From Deltaproteobacteria bacterium (lineage in GTDB: Bacteria > UBA10199 > JACPAL01), in contig JACPAL010000022.1 of NCBI GenBank assembly GCA_016180855.1, positions 1 to 61,931 of the forward strand: a DNA stretch of 61,931 bases, given 5' to 3'. Both the position numbers and the translations under genes were made by a program. The notes under the pieces are model-generated. The model did not search any database. It had not been told where the DNA came from and was given only the letters and a program-made list of their open reading frames with translations. Each line of letters begins with the position of its first letter. Within the stretch, counting starts at the first letter, position 1. Positions 46,584 to 55,034 of this stretch are shown piece by piece.

Positions 46584-49031
46584 TTACTTCGCCACCTTTT
46601 TGATGGTGGAGGGGCCGGGAGTTTGTTGACTGCCAGAAGATTCTACAAAGAACATACTGTCGCCAACAAAGTTCGACCACCTTAGTGATCCCGTGAGGCC
46701 GCTCGCATGTGTCGTACAGGTCGATCCGGAGGTGGCACATTTCATGATCGATCTTCCGTCCGACGATAGTAGGCTAAAATATAGAAATCCCCCCGAGAGG
46801 CCAAGTCCCCCAACAGATGCGGAGGAGTTTGAGAGATAGGTCGTCGTCGTCCCCCCGCCAACCGGTTTGCAGGAGGCTGCCCTGTCCGACCCCGTATCCG
46901 ATCCCTCCGTCCAGCAGAAGGTTGTTCCGTCTGAGGCAATAGCTTGTATTTGAGAGGAGGTTGTTGCCAGGAGGGTCGGGCTCCCGCCTGAGGTCGAGAT
47001 CTGACTGACTCGTGTAAATTGACCATTAACGAGGGTGTGATCAAAAAAGAGCGTCGAGCCGGAGAGACCATCGCTGCGAATGAGAGGAGTAGACAGGTTT
47101 GTCAACGAGAGTCCGCTACTGATCGCCGTGTCATCTCCATTGACCGTAGTGACAGGCACGCTGTAGATCTGTCCCATCGGCTCGCCTGCATTCCCCCAGT
47201 AGAAGTTTGTCCCATCGTTGACAAAGCCGTTTGACATCCCGAGATGTTCGTTCGTTCCCGTTACGACCGTTGTGATGGCGCCGCCTGTTTTCGAGATACA
47301 ATAGATCGTACCGGTATTGAATAGTACCCAACAGGCCTTTGTTCCGGTGAGCGAGAGGGCCTTTGGTTTGTTGAGACCGGTGACGAGGCAGGAAGAGGAG
47401 CTCCCATCGAGTGAGACCTTGCAGAGGGCACCATCAGTCGTCGACAGTATGTTTGAAATATAATAACAGTTGCTTGTGTCACAGGAGAGAGCGCCGGCAT
47501 TGGTGATGCCAGAGAGGAGTGTTGTAAAGGCTGAACTTGTCTGACTCGATCCACCTCCCCCGGCTACACTGTTCCCCGAGGTGTAACAGTCCCTTGGATC
47601 GGTTCTGTTTCTTATGGCCTGATCCAGGCAACTTTGCACAGAGGCCTGTCCAATCGTTGCGGCCGTCGGGATAAATTGATCCAGTGTTGAGGCCGTGAAG
47701 GTACAGGTTGAACAGGCGGCGACCGCCTCGATGGCCGCACCAACCTGCTCAAAGATCTTCGTGTCAAATCCGCCTCCGCTCCCCTTGAAATAATTAAGCC
47801 CCTTTGCATCGATCGTCTGTTTCATGTGCTGGAACTCATCCCGACAATCACTCACGCTTGTTCCACAATTGATCCCGCCATTGACAACGGAATAATACGT
47901 CGCCTCGATGGACGAACTGTCGCACGAGTCCTCTCCGGTACAAGCAGTCTCCCATGCGCCACTGTACTGCTCCACCATTGCACCCGTCTTGATTGCATCG
48001 TAGAGCTCTCCATTCGCCTCAAATTGGTCAAGCACCCCCTTGAGTAACGTAAATGCCCTCGGGTCGTTGAATTTGGACGGATCATCATGTACGAGCAGCG
48101 TTTTCATCGTGTTCTCAAGATCGGTCAGATCTTCAAACTGGTCCGCCACATCGAGAAAATGCTCCCTCACCACCTCCTTCACCTGTTTGAAACCGGTTAC
48201 AAAGGTCGAATAGTCATCAAAGGTTGATTGATCGACCCCCAAAGTCGTCGCTGCCTTTGAGGCAACGGTCTCTAACGAGGTGAGATCCCCCTTCAATACG
48301 GCTTGGATAAACTCAAACGGCTTCGTATATCCGACCTGATCCGCCTTTCCTCCCCCAGCAAAAAAGGCCGTAATGAGCCCCTTGATCTTGCCGACGGACG
48401 CCTGGTTTGACTCACCGGTCAGATCGGATACCTCCCAGATCGCCTTCGCCGCTTTATATAAATTTTCAATATCCAGACCTGACTTCGTGATCGCCACTCG
48501 GTAATTGCTCCCCCATCCCTGATACCCCTCAATCTCTGTGGCCATCGCTTGGGAGGCGAGTGTCGTTGTTGGGTCCGAGGTCCCCATATCAATCGAGGTT
48601 GTCTTTCCTTCTGTGATTTCAACCTTGAGATAGGTCTCTGACGGGGCCCCGTTACAATCGGACGACAAGATCAGATCCTGGGAATAGGATGTGGAACTTG
48701 TAGAGACGTCCGAGGGGCGGATGAGGTCGTAGCTTGAGGCGTCGAGTGTTACCTGACCTGTAGATGTGATCTCCCCCGTAGCGATCTGCACCCCATCAAG
48801 GGTATAGAGGGTTGCTGTTCCGCCGGTGCAGGCAGCGGTTGAGACGGCCGATTTGGTACCGGAGAGTGTCAGAGAGGAGCTGCTCGAGGCGGGGATCTCT
48901 ACGGAGGCGGAGACAGTTAAGACAGCACTTGGCTGTGTGACGGCTGTGACTACCTCTCCCCCATCGCCGCTACCACAACCAACGATCGTGGTGAGCAAGA
49001 GAAGAAAAGAGACTGCACACCAACGCCTCAT
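46584..49031 (-). CDS. Large surface lipoprotein, unknown
   Basis: 815 residues. A lipoprotein signal peptide (VSFLLLLTTIVGCGSG) has Cys at about position 19. A Ser/Thr-rich beta stretch (about 30-150) is followed by a helical middle (about 160-480) with scattered cysteine pairs. A C-terminal propeller-like region (about 500-805) has repeats of the type LCKVSLDGSSSSCLVTGLNK and IYCISKTGGAITTVVTGTNE. It is probably outer-membrane anchored. I do not recognise a named family. A G24 tract lies about 105 bp upstream of its start. Confidence 0.8.
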   Translation of the reverse strand: MRRWCAVSFLLLLTTIVGCGSGDGGEVVTAVTQPSAVLTVSASVEIPASSSSSLTLSGTKSAVSTAACTGGTATLYTLDGVQIATGEITSTGQVTLDASSYDLIRPSDVSTSSTSYSQDLILSSDCNGAPSETYLKVEITEGKTTSIDMGTSDPTTTLASQAMATEIEGYQGWGSNYRVAITKSGLDIENLYKAAKAIWEVSDLTGESNQASVGKIKGLITAFFAGGGKADQVGYTKPFEFIQAVLKGDLTSLETVASKAATTLGVDQSTFDDYSTFVTGFKQVKEVVREHFLDVADQFEDLTDLENTMKTLLVHDDPSKFNDPRAFTLLKGVLDQFEANGELYDAIKTGAMVEQYSGAWETACTGEDSCDSSSIEATYYSVVNGGINCGTSVSDCRDEFQHMKQTIDAKGLNYFKGSGGGFDTKIFEQVGAAIEAVAACSTCTFTASTLDQFIPTAATIGQASVQSCLDQAIRNRTDPRDCYTSGNSVAGGGGSSQTSSAFTTLLSGITNAGALSCDTSNCYYISNILSTTDGALCKVSLDGSSSSCLVTGLNKPKALSLTGTKACWVLFNTGTIYCISKTGGAITTVVTGTNEHLGMSNGFVNDGTNFYWGNAGEPMGQIYSVPVTTVNGDDTAISSGLSLTNLSTPLIRSDGLSGSTLFFDHTLVNGQFTRVSQISTSGGSPTLLATTSSQIQAIASDGTTFCWTEGSDTGSDRAASCKPVGGGTTTTYLSNSSASVGGLGLSGGFLYFSLLSSDGRSIMKCATSGSTCTTHASGLTGSLRWSNFVGDSMFFVESSGSQQTPGPSTIKKVAK

Positions 49032-49138
49032 GAATCCCCCTTACCCGAATGAAGAAAACTTCCCGCTTAGGTAGAGCATATTCTATGCCAATTATCTAAA
49101 AAATAAAGGGATTGAAATGAATCATCTTTTCTTATGGT

Positions 49139-49162
49139 GGGGGGGGGGGGGGGGGGGGGGGG
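49139..49162. repeat. G24 homopolymer
   Basis: A run of 24 consecutive G residues, directly read. No other run close to this length occurs in the window. It could be a phase-variable tract, an assembly join or a polymerase artefact. Confidence 0.9.
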
Positions 49163-49361
49163 TAAATTTTTCCAACAAGTTCAATAAGCTTCTTCAGGAA
49201 TTTCGCGAAGTCATCCGTCAGTTTATCCGCCTCCGCCAGAAAACCCTGCCGTCTCGCGGCGGGGAGCTTCATTTCAAACCTGTTTGCCTCCGTCCAAATC
49301 TTTGCCGACCTGAACGGTAATCGTCGTCTCGATCCTGAGGAGTTTGTTCGCGAGTAACGTA
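49163..49361. other. Possible degraded coding DNA next to the G tract
   Basis: No intact gene is convincing. On the plus strand one frame ends in FADLNGNRRLDPEEFVRE and stop (TAA at 49355-49357), a good EF-hand loop (D-x-N-G-N-x-x-L-D-x-E-E). On the minus strand another frame reads a helical KLTDDFAKFLKKLIELVGKI and runs into a poly-proline from the G tract. These may be gene remnants, or one may be chance. Confidence 0.35.
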
Positions 49362-49775
49362 TTACCGCTCATGGATGATCAGTGATTTTCCAGTCAGTCC
49401 CAGATGCCGGTCAGTAGACCAGCATTGATCCGTTTTTTGCTTTGTCATCAACCAGAGACCGGTAGTGTCTGCCAAGGTTAATTCTTCATCCGAAAATCGT
49501 CTGAGATAGCGGGTTGCTTCTTGAATCTCTTTTTTTCCAACAGGATAGATGGTTAGAGGCTTCAAGGATTCGATAAAATTCATAAATTGGAGGGCACGCG
49601 TCACATCATAACGTCGGAGGAACCACCCTTGGCCCTCAGCAATAACGAGTGGAGTGGTTACCAGAGATGGCGGTTCACTGAATAACTGAAGAAAAAGCGG
49701 ATGAAAGCTGTCGGAACGATCGAGGAAGGCAATGAATGCGGAGGTATCAATGTAGGCCTTAATCCTTGTGGCCAT
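49362..49775 (-). CDS. PIN-domain toxin (VapC-like)
   Basis: 137 residues from ATG 49775; ATG 49790 is possible. Acidic PIN residues are visible in order: YIDTSAFIAFLD, VIAEG, LTLADTTG and STDRHL. PIN toxins cleave RNA, commonly tRNA. The start overlaps the preceding ribbon-helix-helix gene by 17 bp, typical of toxin-antitoxin operons. The target is unknown. Confidence 0.85.
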   Translation of the reverse strand: MATRIKAYIDTSAFIAFLDRSDSFHPLFLQLFSEPPSLVTTPLVIAEGQGWFLRRYDVTRALQFMNFIESLKPLTIYPVGKKEIQEATRYLRRFSDEELTLADTTGLWLMTKQKTDQCWSTDRHLGLTGKSLIIHER

Positions 49776-49983
49776 AGATGAGTTCGTCAATCTTTTGGCT
49801 TGCCTCGGAATCGCCGGAGGAAACCAGTCCCGCGAAGCGCATCCAGGGTTTTCCGGTCTTGGCAGGGAGGAGGTGGCGCAGCGAACGTCTTAAAAGCTCG
49901 GCCAATGACAGACCGAGCCGCCTCGCCTCTTTTTTCGCCCAGGAGTACTCCTCCGGCTCAAGACTGATCTGTGTTCGAATCAT
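49759..49983 (-). CDS. Ribbon-helix-helix antitoxin (VapB/CopG-like)
   Basis: 74 residues. The N-terminus MIRTQISLEPEEYSWAKKEA followed by RRLGLSLAELLRRSLRHLL has the beta-strand plus two-helix pattern of ribbon-helix-helix DNA-binding antitoxins. The C-terminal tail would bind the PIN toxin encoded by the overlapping downstream gene. Autoregulation is expected from the family. Confidence 0.8.
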   Translation of the reverse strand: MIRTQISLEPEEYSWAKKEARRLGLSLAELLRRSLRHLLPAKTGKPWMRFAGLVSSGDSEASQKIDELIYGHKD

Positions 49984-50047
49984 GATAACAAATTATATAA
50001 AAACGTTATCACCTGTCAAGCGGCATTTATTAAGCGGTGGTTGACAC

Positions 50048-51283
50048 CTACCTCTCGAAAAACTCAACAATCTCTTTATGATTCGAACGGGCATCTTCGA
50101 AGCCGAGTTCGATCAGTTTTTTTAAGTATTCCGGAATGAAGGCGATGTAGGAGAGAAAGTCAACGCCACCGGAGGGGTCGATATCCAGAAAACGGACTAG
50201 GAACTTCTCAAAATTGCTGAAATACTGGTCACGATGCTTTCGGAAGGCGTGGTCGAAGATATCACCGATAATCTCGCTCGGCCGGATTCGAAGTACCCTG
50301 AGCCGCTTCAGTCCCCGGTCAGCCACATCACCACGGATCTCCTTCCGGCGAAGCATCTGATTTAAATCTTCCAGATAGTTTTCTCCGTACAGCTCTTCAC
50401 TCCAGTCGATGATCCGGTTGATCCGTTCGAGCTGCTCTAGGTCGTATTGGGTCCGGTCGAGGAAGATCGAGTTCATGACGCGGCCAAGGACCTGCCCCAT
50501 CGATGGCGGGACGCCTTTCTTGCCGATCGAGGGGATCTTCTCCCCCGGTTTGGCGCGGTGATGAAGCCCGATGATAAAAAGTGAGTCGGCCCCGAGCTGA
50601 ATGGCGGGGGACATTGGGGTGTTCAGTCGAAGACCCCCGTCGGTGTAGGGAATTCCATCCACATCGACTGTCGGAAAGATAATCGGAATCGCCGCGGAGG
50701 CCATTGTGTGAATCGGCCTGATCTTTGTGAAATGGGTGATGTAGCTTCCTGAGTACTCGACGTCATCCCTCTTCTGTATGAAGAGCTCGAGGCGGCCGGT
50801 GAAGACGTTAGTGGCGGAGATCGAAAGGGCCTGGACAAGCCCCGCCTTGATATTTCGTGTGATCTGTTTCCAATCGATCTCCTGTTCCATAAAAGGAAGG
50901 AAGGGAGAGGTGTCCAGAAATCCGCGAAAGTGCGGAATGCCGGTCTGATTGCGGCGAATGAAATTCATGAGGAGTCCGCGCCCCCCTTTTCTTAAAAAAT
51001 CGAGGAGGGCGATCGTCTGCCGGCGGTAGATCCTGTCGGGTGTCAGCTTTGACCAGACTTCATGAATTCTTCTCCCCTGTAATTCGAGATCATGGGCTGA
51101 ACTGGCCATAAAGGAGGAGTTAATGGCGCCAACGGAGGAGCCACATTGAATATCGAAAGAATGGTTTCGTATCTTTGGCGGAAGCATCGTTCGTAAATAA
51201 TGAATGATGCCGGCCTCATAAGCACCGCGGGCGCCTCCACCGGAGAGGACAAGTGCCGTCTTCCTGGTCTGGTCTTTTTTCAC
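50048..51283 (-). CDS. Patatin-like phospholipase
   Basis: 411 residues, GTG start. The oxyanion-hole motif GGGARGAYEAG is near the N-terminus, the nucleophile Ser is in GSSVGAINSS (about 50), and the catalytic Asp is in YTDGGLRLNTP (about 217). All catalytic elements are present. No signal peptide, so it is cytoplasmic or exported by another route. The C-terminal ~130 residues are helical and unassigned. The substrate lipid is unknown. Confidence 0.9.
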   Translation of the reverse strand: MKKDQTRKTALVLSGGGARGAYEAGIIHYLRTMLPPKIRNHSFDIQCGSSVGAINSSFMASSAHDLELQGRRIHEVWSKLTPDRIYRRQTIALLDFLRKGGRGLLMNFIRRNQTGIPHFRGFLDTSPFLPFMEQEIDWKQITRNIKAGLVQALSISATNVFTGRLELFIQKRDDVEYSGSYITHFTKIRPIHTMASAAIPIIFPTVDVDGIPYTDGGLRLNTPMSPAIQLGADSLFIIGLHHRAKPGEKIPSIGKKGVPPSMGQVLGRVMNSIFLDRTQYDLEQLERINRIIDWSEELYGENYLEDLNQMLRRKEIRGDVADRGLKRLRVLRIRPSEIIGDIFDHAFRKHRDQYFSNFEKFLVRFLDIDPSGGVDFLSYIAFIPEYLKKLIELGFEDARSNHKEIVEFFER

Positions 51284-51354
51284 AGCCGAACCTATTATAC
51301 CGGAGATTCAATTTATTGAAAACATTATTGTTTTCTTTGTTTTTATCAGGGGCT

Positions 51355-52413
51355 TCAGAAGACTTGATTGAGGAGCCAGCCGATCAAGAAAACTTGAGGG
51401 AGGGCGACTCCCACCATCCAGAGGGCGGTTCGCCATCCAAGATTCGTTCCAACGAGCCCCACCTCCGTATAATCGGTGACGAAACCACCCATCAAAAAGG
51501 CAAAGGTGTTTCCGAGGGCACCGGTATTTTTATAAATCTCAAAGGCGAGAGGAGCCGATCCTTCGGAACATATTTCGATGACGGTAGCCGCTACCAGGGT
51601 CAGGAGCAAACCGGTCACGGTTCGTCCCAGGTAGTTATTAAAGAAGGTGGGAGGGACAAAGGCGCCGATCAGACTGGCGAGCGTTATCCCAATCAGCAGC
51701 CACCAGAGGATCATGTTGGCGAGGCTCCAGGAGCCGTGCAGGATCAGAACAAGGTCGCTCCCTATCTTCTTTAAGGGCGCGTGAAGATAGACCGCCCTGT
51801 TCCGGTTCCATCGTCTCTTGAGGTCATTCCCGATTGAGAAATCTGAGTCGACGGTTAACGTATTCTTGTTTTTTTCAATCAGCCCTGCTCGATCGAGGGC
51901 CAAGAAAATGAATCCCGTGACGATTGAGACTAAGATGGCAGAGAGGATGATCAAAAATCCGTTGATCTTGAAAAGGCTCACGAGAAGCAGGGTGACGGGA
52001 AGATTCGCCCAGGGGCTTCCCAGGAGAAAACTGATGATCGCCGGGCCGGAGGCCCCCTTTTTGTGAAGTTGCATCGCAATGGCCAGAATTCCATGACTGC
52101 AGGCGCTTAGGATCAGGCCGAGACCTGCAGAATAAATAATGGTCCGTTTGGAAGGATGTGCCAGGATTTTTGAAATGTATCTCGAGGGGATGTATCGGTC
52201 GATTAGGCCGGCCAGCAAGAACCCCAGAAGGAGGGCCCACCAGGTCAGGCGCACATAATGAAGAAACGATTGCTGGAATGGCTTAAGGAGAGGAAAGATC
52301 CAGCCGGATACAAACAGGCCGCCTGAGGCCAGCGAGGCCAGAATCAGCCTGTTTTTATACCAGGCCCTTTTTCGAGGTTCATCACAGCAGGAGTGATCGG
52401 ACTCTAGGCCCAT
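51355..52413 (-). CDS. Permease of the DUF318 / ArsP-like family
   Basis: 352 residues with about eight to ten transmembrane segments. Two inverted-repeat-like halves are visible: LSACSHGILAIAMQLHKKGA with FLLGSPWANLP, and EICSEGSAPLAFEIYKNTGA with LMGGFVTDYTE. This is typical of PF03773-type permeases, some of which export metals or organoarsenicals. The N-terminus has a Cys/His cluster (DHSCCDE) that might bind metal. It overlaps the thioredoxin-like gene by 10 bp. The substrate is not determinable here. Confidence 0.85.
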   Translation of the reverse strand: MGLESDHSCCDEPRKRAWYKNRLILASLASGGLFVSGWIFPLLKPFQQSFLHYVRLTWWALLLGFLLAGLIDRYIPSRYISKILAHPSKRTIIYSAGLGLILSACSHGILAIAMQLHKKGASGPAIISFLLGSPWANLPVTLLLVSLFKINGFLIILSAILVSIVTGFIFLALDRAGLIEKNKNTLTVDSDFSIGNDLKRRWNRNRAVYLHAPLKKIGSDLVLILHGSWSLANMILWWLLIGITLASLIGAFVPPTFFNNYLGRTVTGLLLTLVAATVIEICSEGSAPLAFEIYKNTGALGNTFAFLMGGFVTDYTEVGLVGTNLGWRTALWMVGVALPQVFLIGWLLNQVF

Positions 52414-52967
52414 TTAATGGAGCATCCAATCGGGTGTGATTCGGGATGTGAGACCGCTTTGACCGACAGGAGTGCCAGAACGGCATCCCGCAGGTAATGT
52501 CTCGTCGCCTTTTTGGGATTTTCGTAGTTGTCATCAATCCTTCCGTGAAAACGGAGGAGGCGTTTCTCATCAAAGACAAAAATCTCGGGCGTACAGGCGG
52601 CATCATACGCTTTTGCAATTTTCTGTGTCTCATCTCGGAGATAAGGAAAGTTGTAGTGCAGTTCTTTGGATCGAATAATCATCTTTTCCAGACTATCTTC
52701 AGGATAATTTTTTGTATCGTTTGAATTGATCGCTATCAATTGAACCCCTTTGTCTGCGTAATCTTTCTGGATGGTGATCATCCTTCCCTCATAAGCCTGA
52801 ACGTAGGGGCAATGGTTGCAGGTGAACATGACGACTAAGATTTTCTTGTCCTTAAAGGAAGCGAGGGAATAAATCCTCCCGTCAACACCGACCAAGGAGA
52901 AATCAGGGGCCGGATCTCCAAATTTCAGCTTGGGGGCATTTTGGGTGATCAGAACCATGACAGCCAT
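52404..52967 (-). CDS. Thioredoxin-like (AhpC/TSA-fold) protein
   Basis: 187 residues. FGDPAPDFSLVGVDG is followed by the redox motif FTCNHCPYVQAYEGR (CxxC) near 50-53, then YLRDETQKIAKAYDAACTPEIFVFD with the cis-proline. Such proteins form a distinct peroxiredoxin-like family. No signal peptide is obvious. Its stop overlaps the start of the permease, suggesting a joint role, perhaps in metal or thiol stress. Confidence 0.87.
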   Translation of the reverse strand: MAVMVLITQNAPKLKFGDPAPDFSLVGVDGRIYSLASFKDKKILVVMFTCNHCPYVQAYEGRMITIQKDYADKGVQLIAINSNDTKNYPEDSLEKMIIRSKELHYNFPYLRDETQKIAKAYDAACTPEIFVFDEKRLLRFHGRIDDNYENPKKATRHYLRDAVLALLSVKAVSHPESHPIGCSIKWA

Positions 52968-53033
52968 TTACGATCGAAACTTAGCAACGGTCAAGAATTC
53001 GTTACGATCTACCCTGTATTCAAGGAGGGGATC

Positions 53034-54656
53034 ATGCTGACACCGGTGTCCGGAAGTTCTCAAAATCCAGTTCAGGAGGTCTCGGAGCGGCGGGATTTGC
53101 ACCTACCGTTTGCGCTGCAGCGGAGAACAGGTTTTGATCCAACACGATGGTATCTCCTGACGGCGGGGGTTTCCCTCTCCGTACCTCTCGTCATGATGGC
53201 TCTGCCAGCAGTCCGAAGGGCACTATCGGCGGAGAGTGAGGTGCTCAAGGCGGCGCTTGGAAAGATCAAACCAACACAGATTGGCGAAGATGTTACTTAT
53301 CTTGCCTCCGACGCACTGAAGGGGAGGGGAACACCGAGTGAAGGACTTACTTTGGCCGGCAAGCATGTTGTCGATAGAATAAAGGCGCATGGCTGGCAGC
53401 CCGGAGGGCCCGGAGGGAGCTATGAACACAAATATACCTTGCTCCGAGCCAAGCTGGATCGGCAAAAAACAGGCCTTACGTTTGGTATCGGGGGGTCAAA
53501 ACGGAGTTTAGTATTTGGGGATGATTACTTCTACGGCTCTCTCTCCTCCCGGGGGGCTTCTGATATCGACCTCCCGGATGCCGGCACTCTGGTCTTTGGT
53601 GGTTCCGGACGGGCGGAGGATCTGGCCGCCGTGGATGCGACGGGAAAATGGCTCGTTTGTCGTGATTCCGGGCTTCCTGCTTCGATCCGGCGAGAGAATG
53701 CGATTGCAAAAGGGGCCCGAGGAATTATTTTGCTTCCCCCGGAAGGGCGGCTGTCCAGCCGCTATCTCCGGAGATTGCAAAGCCGACTAGCCCTGGCGAA
53801 GGAAAAGGGTGAGGTTCTTTCTTCACCGGACCATACCATTGATGAAATTGTTTTGTCTCCCAAGGCGGCGAAGCGCCTCCTTGATCGTCTTCATGGCGGC
53901 TCCCGTTCGTCATCGAGACTGAGTCTCGGACGCCCCCTCACCGCCGGGCGTCATCCTGTTCGGGTTGAGGTCACCCAAACGAGTCCCGTCGGTCTTGAGG
54001 GTGTCACGAGGGAAGAGGCGTCGAACTTTGTCGGCTTTTTCCCTGGCAAGGATCCTGAACGCTCCAAAGAGGTGATCATCATTTCGGCCCACCTCGATCA
54101 TTTGGGAGAGCGATGGGGGAAGATCTATCCTGGTGCCGATGACAATGCCTCGGGGAGCTCCGCACTGCTGGCCCTTGCCGAGGCGATTCCGGCGCTTCAG
54201 CACGAACATTCTGTCTTGCTGATCTGGACGACCGGGGAGGAATTAGGTCTCCTCGGTTCGGAGGCCTGGGTGAGAAACCCATGGTTGCCTGCGGGGACCC
54301 GTCCCTGGGCCAATATCAATATCGATATGGTTGGCAGAAATGCAGCCGAGGAACTCCTCGTCACGCCGACATCAAGGCTGGGTCAATATTACAATGGGAT
54401 TGTGAGGCGGATCGAACGACATGCGCCCGCTGAAGGGATTACTACGTTGAAGAGTGGGGACGAGTACTGGACACGATCGGATCAGTATAACTTCGCCAGT
54501 ATTCTCAAAATTCCCGCTGCCTTTATTACCAACGATACACATCCCGATTATCATCGTACGACAGACATCGCCTCAAAAATCAAGCCGGAAACGATCGCCC
54601 GACGAACCCGCCTGATCGTAAGGGTGCTCGATGATTTGAGAGGATCGTTGGACTAA
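53034..54656 (+). CDS. M28-family zinc metallopeptidase with PA domain
   Basis: 540 residues from ATG 53034, which has AAGGAGG at good spacing. A hydrophobic segment (WYLLTAGVSLSVPLVMMAL) near residue 40 acts as signal or anchor. A PA-type insert (about 180-260, AIAKGARGIILLPP) precedes the peptidase core. All di-zinc ligands and the catalytic Glu are visible: SAHLDHLG, GADDNASG, TTGEELGLLGS, NIDMVGRN and THPDYHRTTD. It is probably a periplasmic or membrane-anchored aminopeptidase. Confidence 0.92.
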   Translation: MLTPVSGSSQNPVQEVSERRDLHLPFALQRRTGFDPTRWYLLTAGVSLSVPLVMMALPAVRRALSAESEVLKAALGKIKPTQIGEDVTYLASDALKGRGTPSEGLTLAGKHVVDRIKAHGWQPGGPGGSYEHKYTLLRAKLDRQKTGLTFGIGGSKRSLVFGDDYFYGSLSSRGASDIDLPDAGTLVFGGSGRAEDLAAVDATGKWLVCRDSGLPASIRRENAIAKGARGIILLPPEGRLSSRYLRRLQSRLALAKEKGEVLSSPDHTIDEIVLSPKAAKRLLDRLHGGSRSSSRLSLGRPLTAGRHPVRVEVTQTSPVGLEGVTREEASNFVGFFPGKDPERSKEVIIISAHLDHLGERWGKIYPGADDNASGSSALLALAEAIPALQHEHSVLLIWTTGEELGLLGSEAWVRNPWLPAGTRPWANINIDMVGRNAAEELLVTPTSRLGQYYNGIVRRIERHAPAEGITTLKSGDEYWTRSDQYNFASILKIPAAFITNDTHPDYHRTTDIASKIKPETIARRTRLIVRVLDDLRGSLD

Positions 54657-54667
54657 GTCCTTCGATG

Positions 54668-54751
54668 TGCCCGGGACAGGACTCGAACCTGCACAGCCTT
54701 GCGGCTACTAGCTCCTGAAGCTAGCGCGTCTACCAATTCCGCCACCCGGGC
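54668..54751 (-). tRNA. tRNA-Leu (anticodon CAG)
   Basis: 84 nt. The acceptor stem GCCCGGG/CCCGGGC is perfect. The D-loop has TGGTAGACGC; the anticodon arm is CTAGC-TTCAGGA-GCTAG with CAG. A long class II variable arm (AGCCGCAAGGCT) and T-arm GTTCGAGTC follow. CCA is not encoded. The 14 bp just beyond the 3' end (54653-54666) match one end of the MITE-like repeat. Confidence 0.96.
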
Positions 54752-54765
54752 CCGTTCGACTCTAC

Positions 54766-54972
54766 CTAAACATCTTCCTCGTCGTCCCGTTTATTGAAGC
54801 CCCCGTTTCCTCCGCCTCCCTCTTCCTCTTCATCCACCTCTTCAAGGCCGGAGTCGTCAAAGATCTCTTCACCACAAACGGGACAAACGGAATCTCCTCC
54901 CGTATACCCCCCACAGTGAGGACAATAATCGTCCATCATGTCGTCGTCATCTTCGCGTCTTGTGAACATCAT
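54766..54972 (-). CDS. Small acidic zinc-ribbon protein
   Basis: 68 residues from ATG 54972, which has AGGAGG 8 bp upstream. Two CxxC knuckles (YCPHCGGY and SVCPVCGEE) form a zinc ribbon. The N-terminus (REDDDDMMDD) and C-terminus (EEVDEEEEGGGG) are strongly acidic with a Gly tract. The function is unknown; the acidic tails suggest protein or RNA-polymerase contact, but this is speculation. It is divergent from the RNase gene. Confidence 0.75.
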   Translation of the reverse strand: MMFTRREDDDDMMDDYCPHCGGYTGGDSVCPVCGEEIFDDSGLEEVDEEEEGGGGNGGFNKRDDEEDV

Positions 54973-55034
54973 AAATAGGTCCTCCTCTCTCTTCCCCAGT
55001 GAAATAGGATTGCCTAAAGCCTTCCCGATATGCC

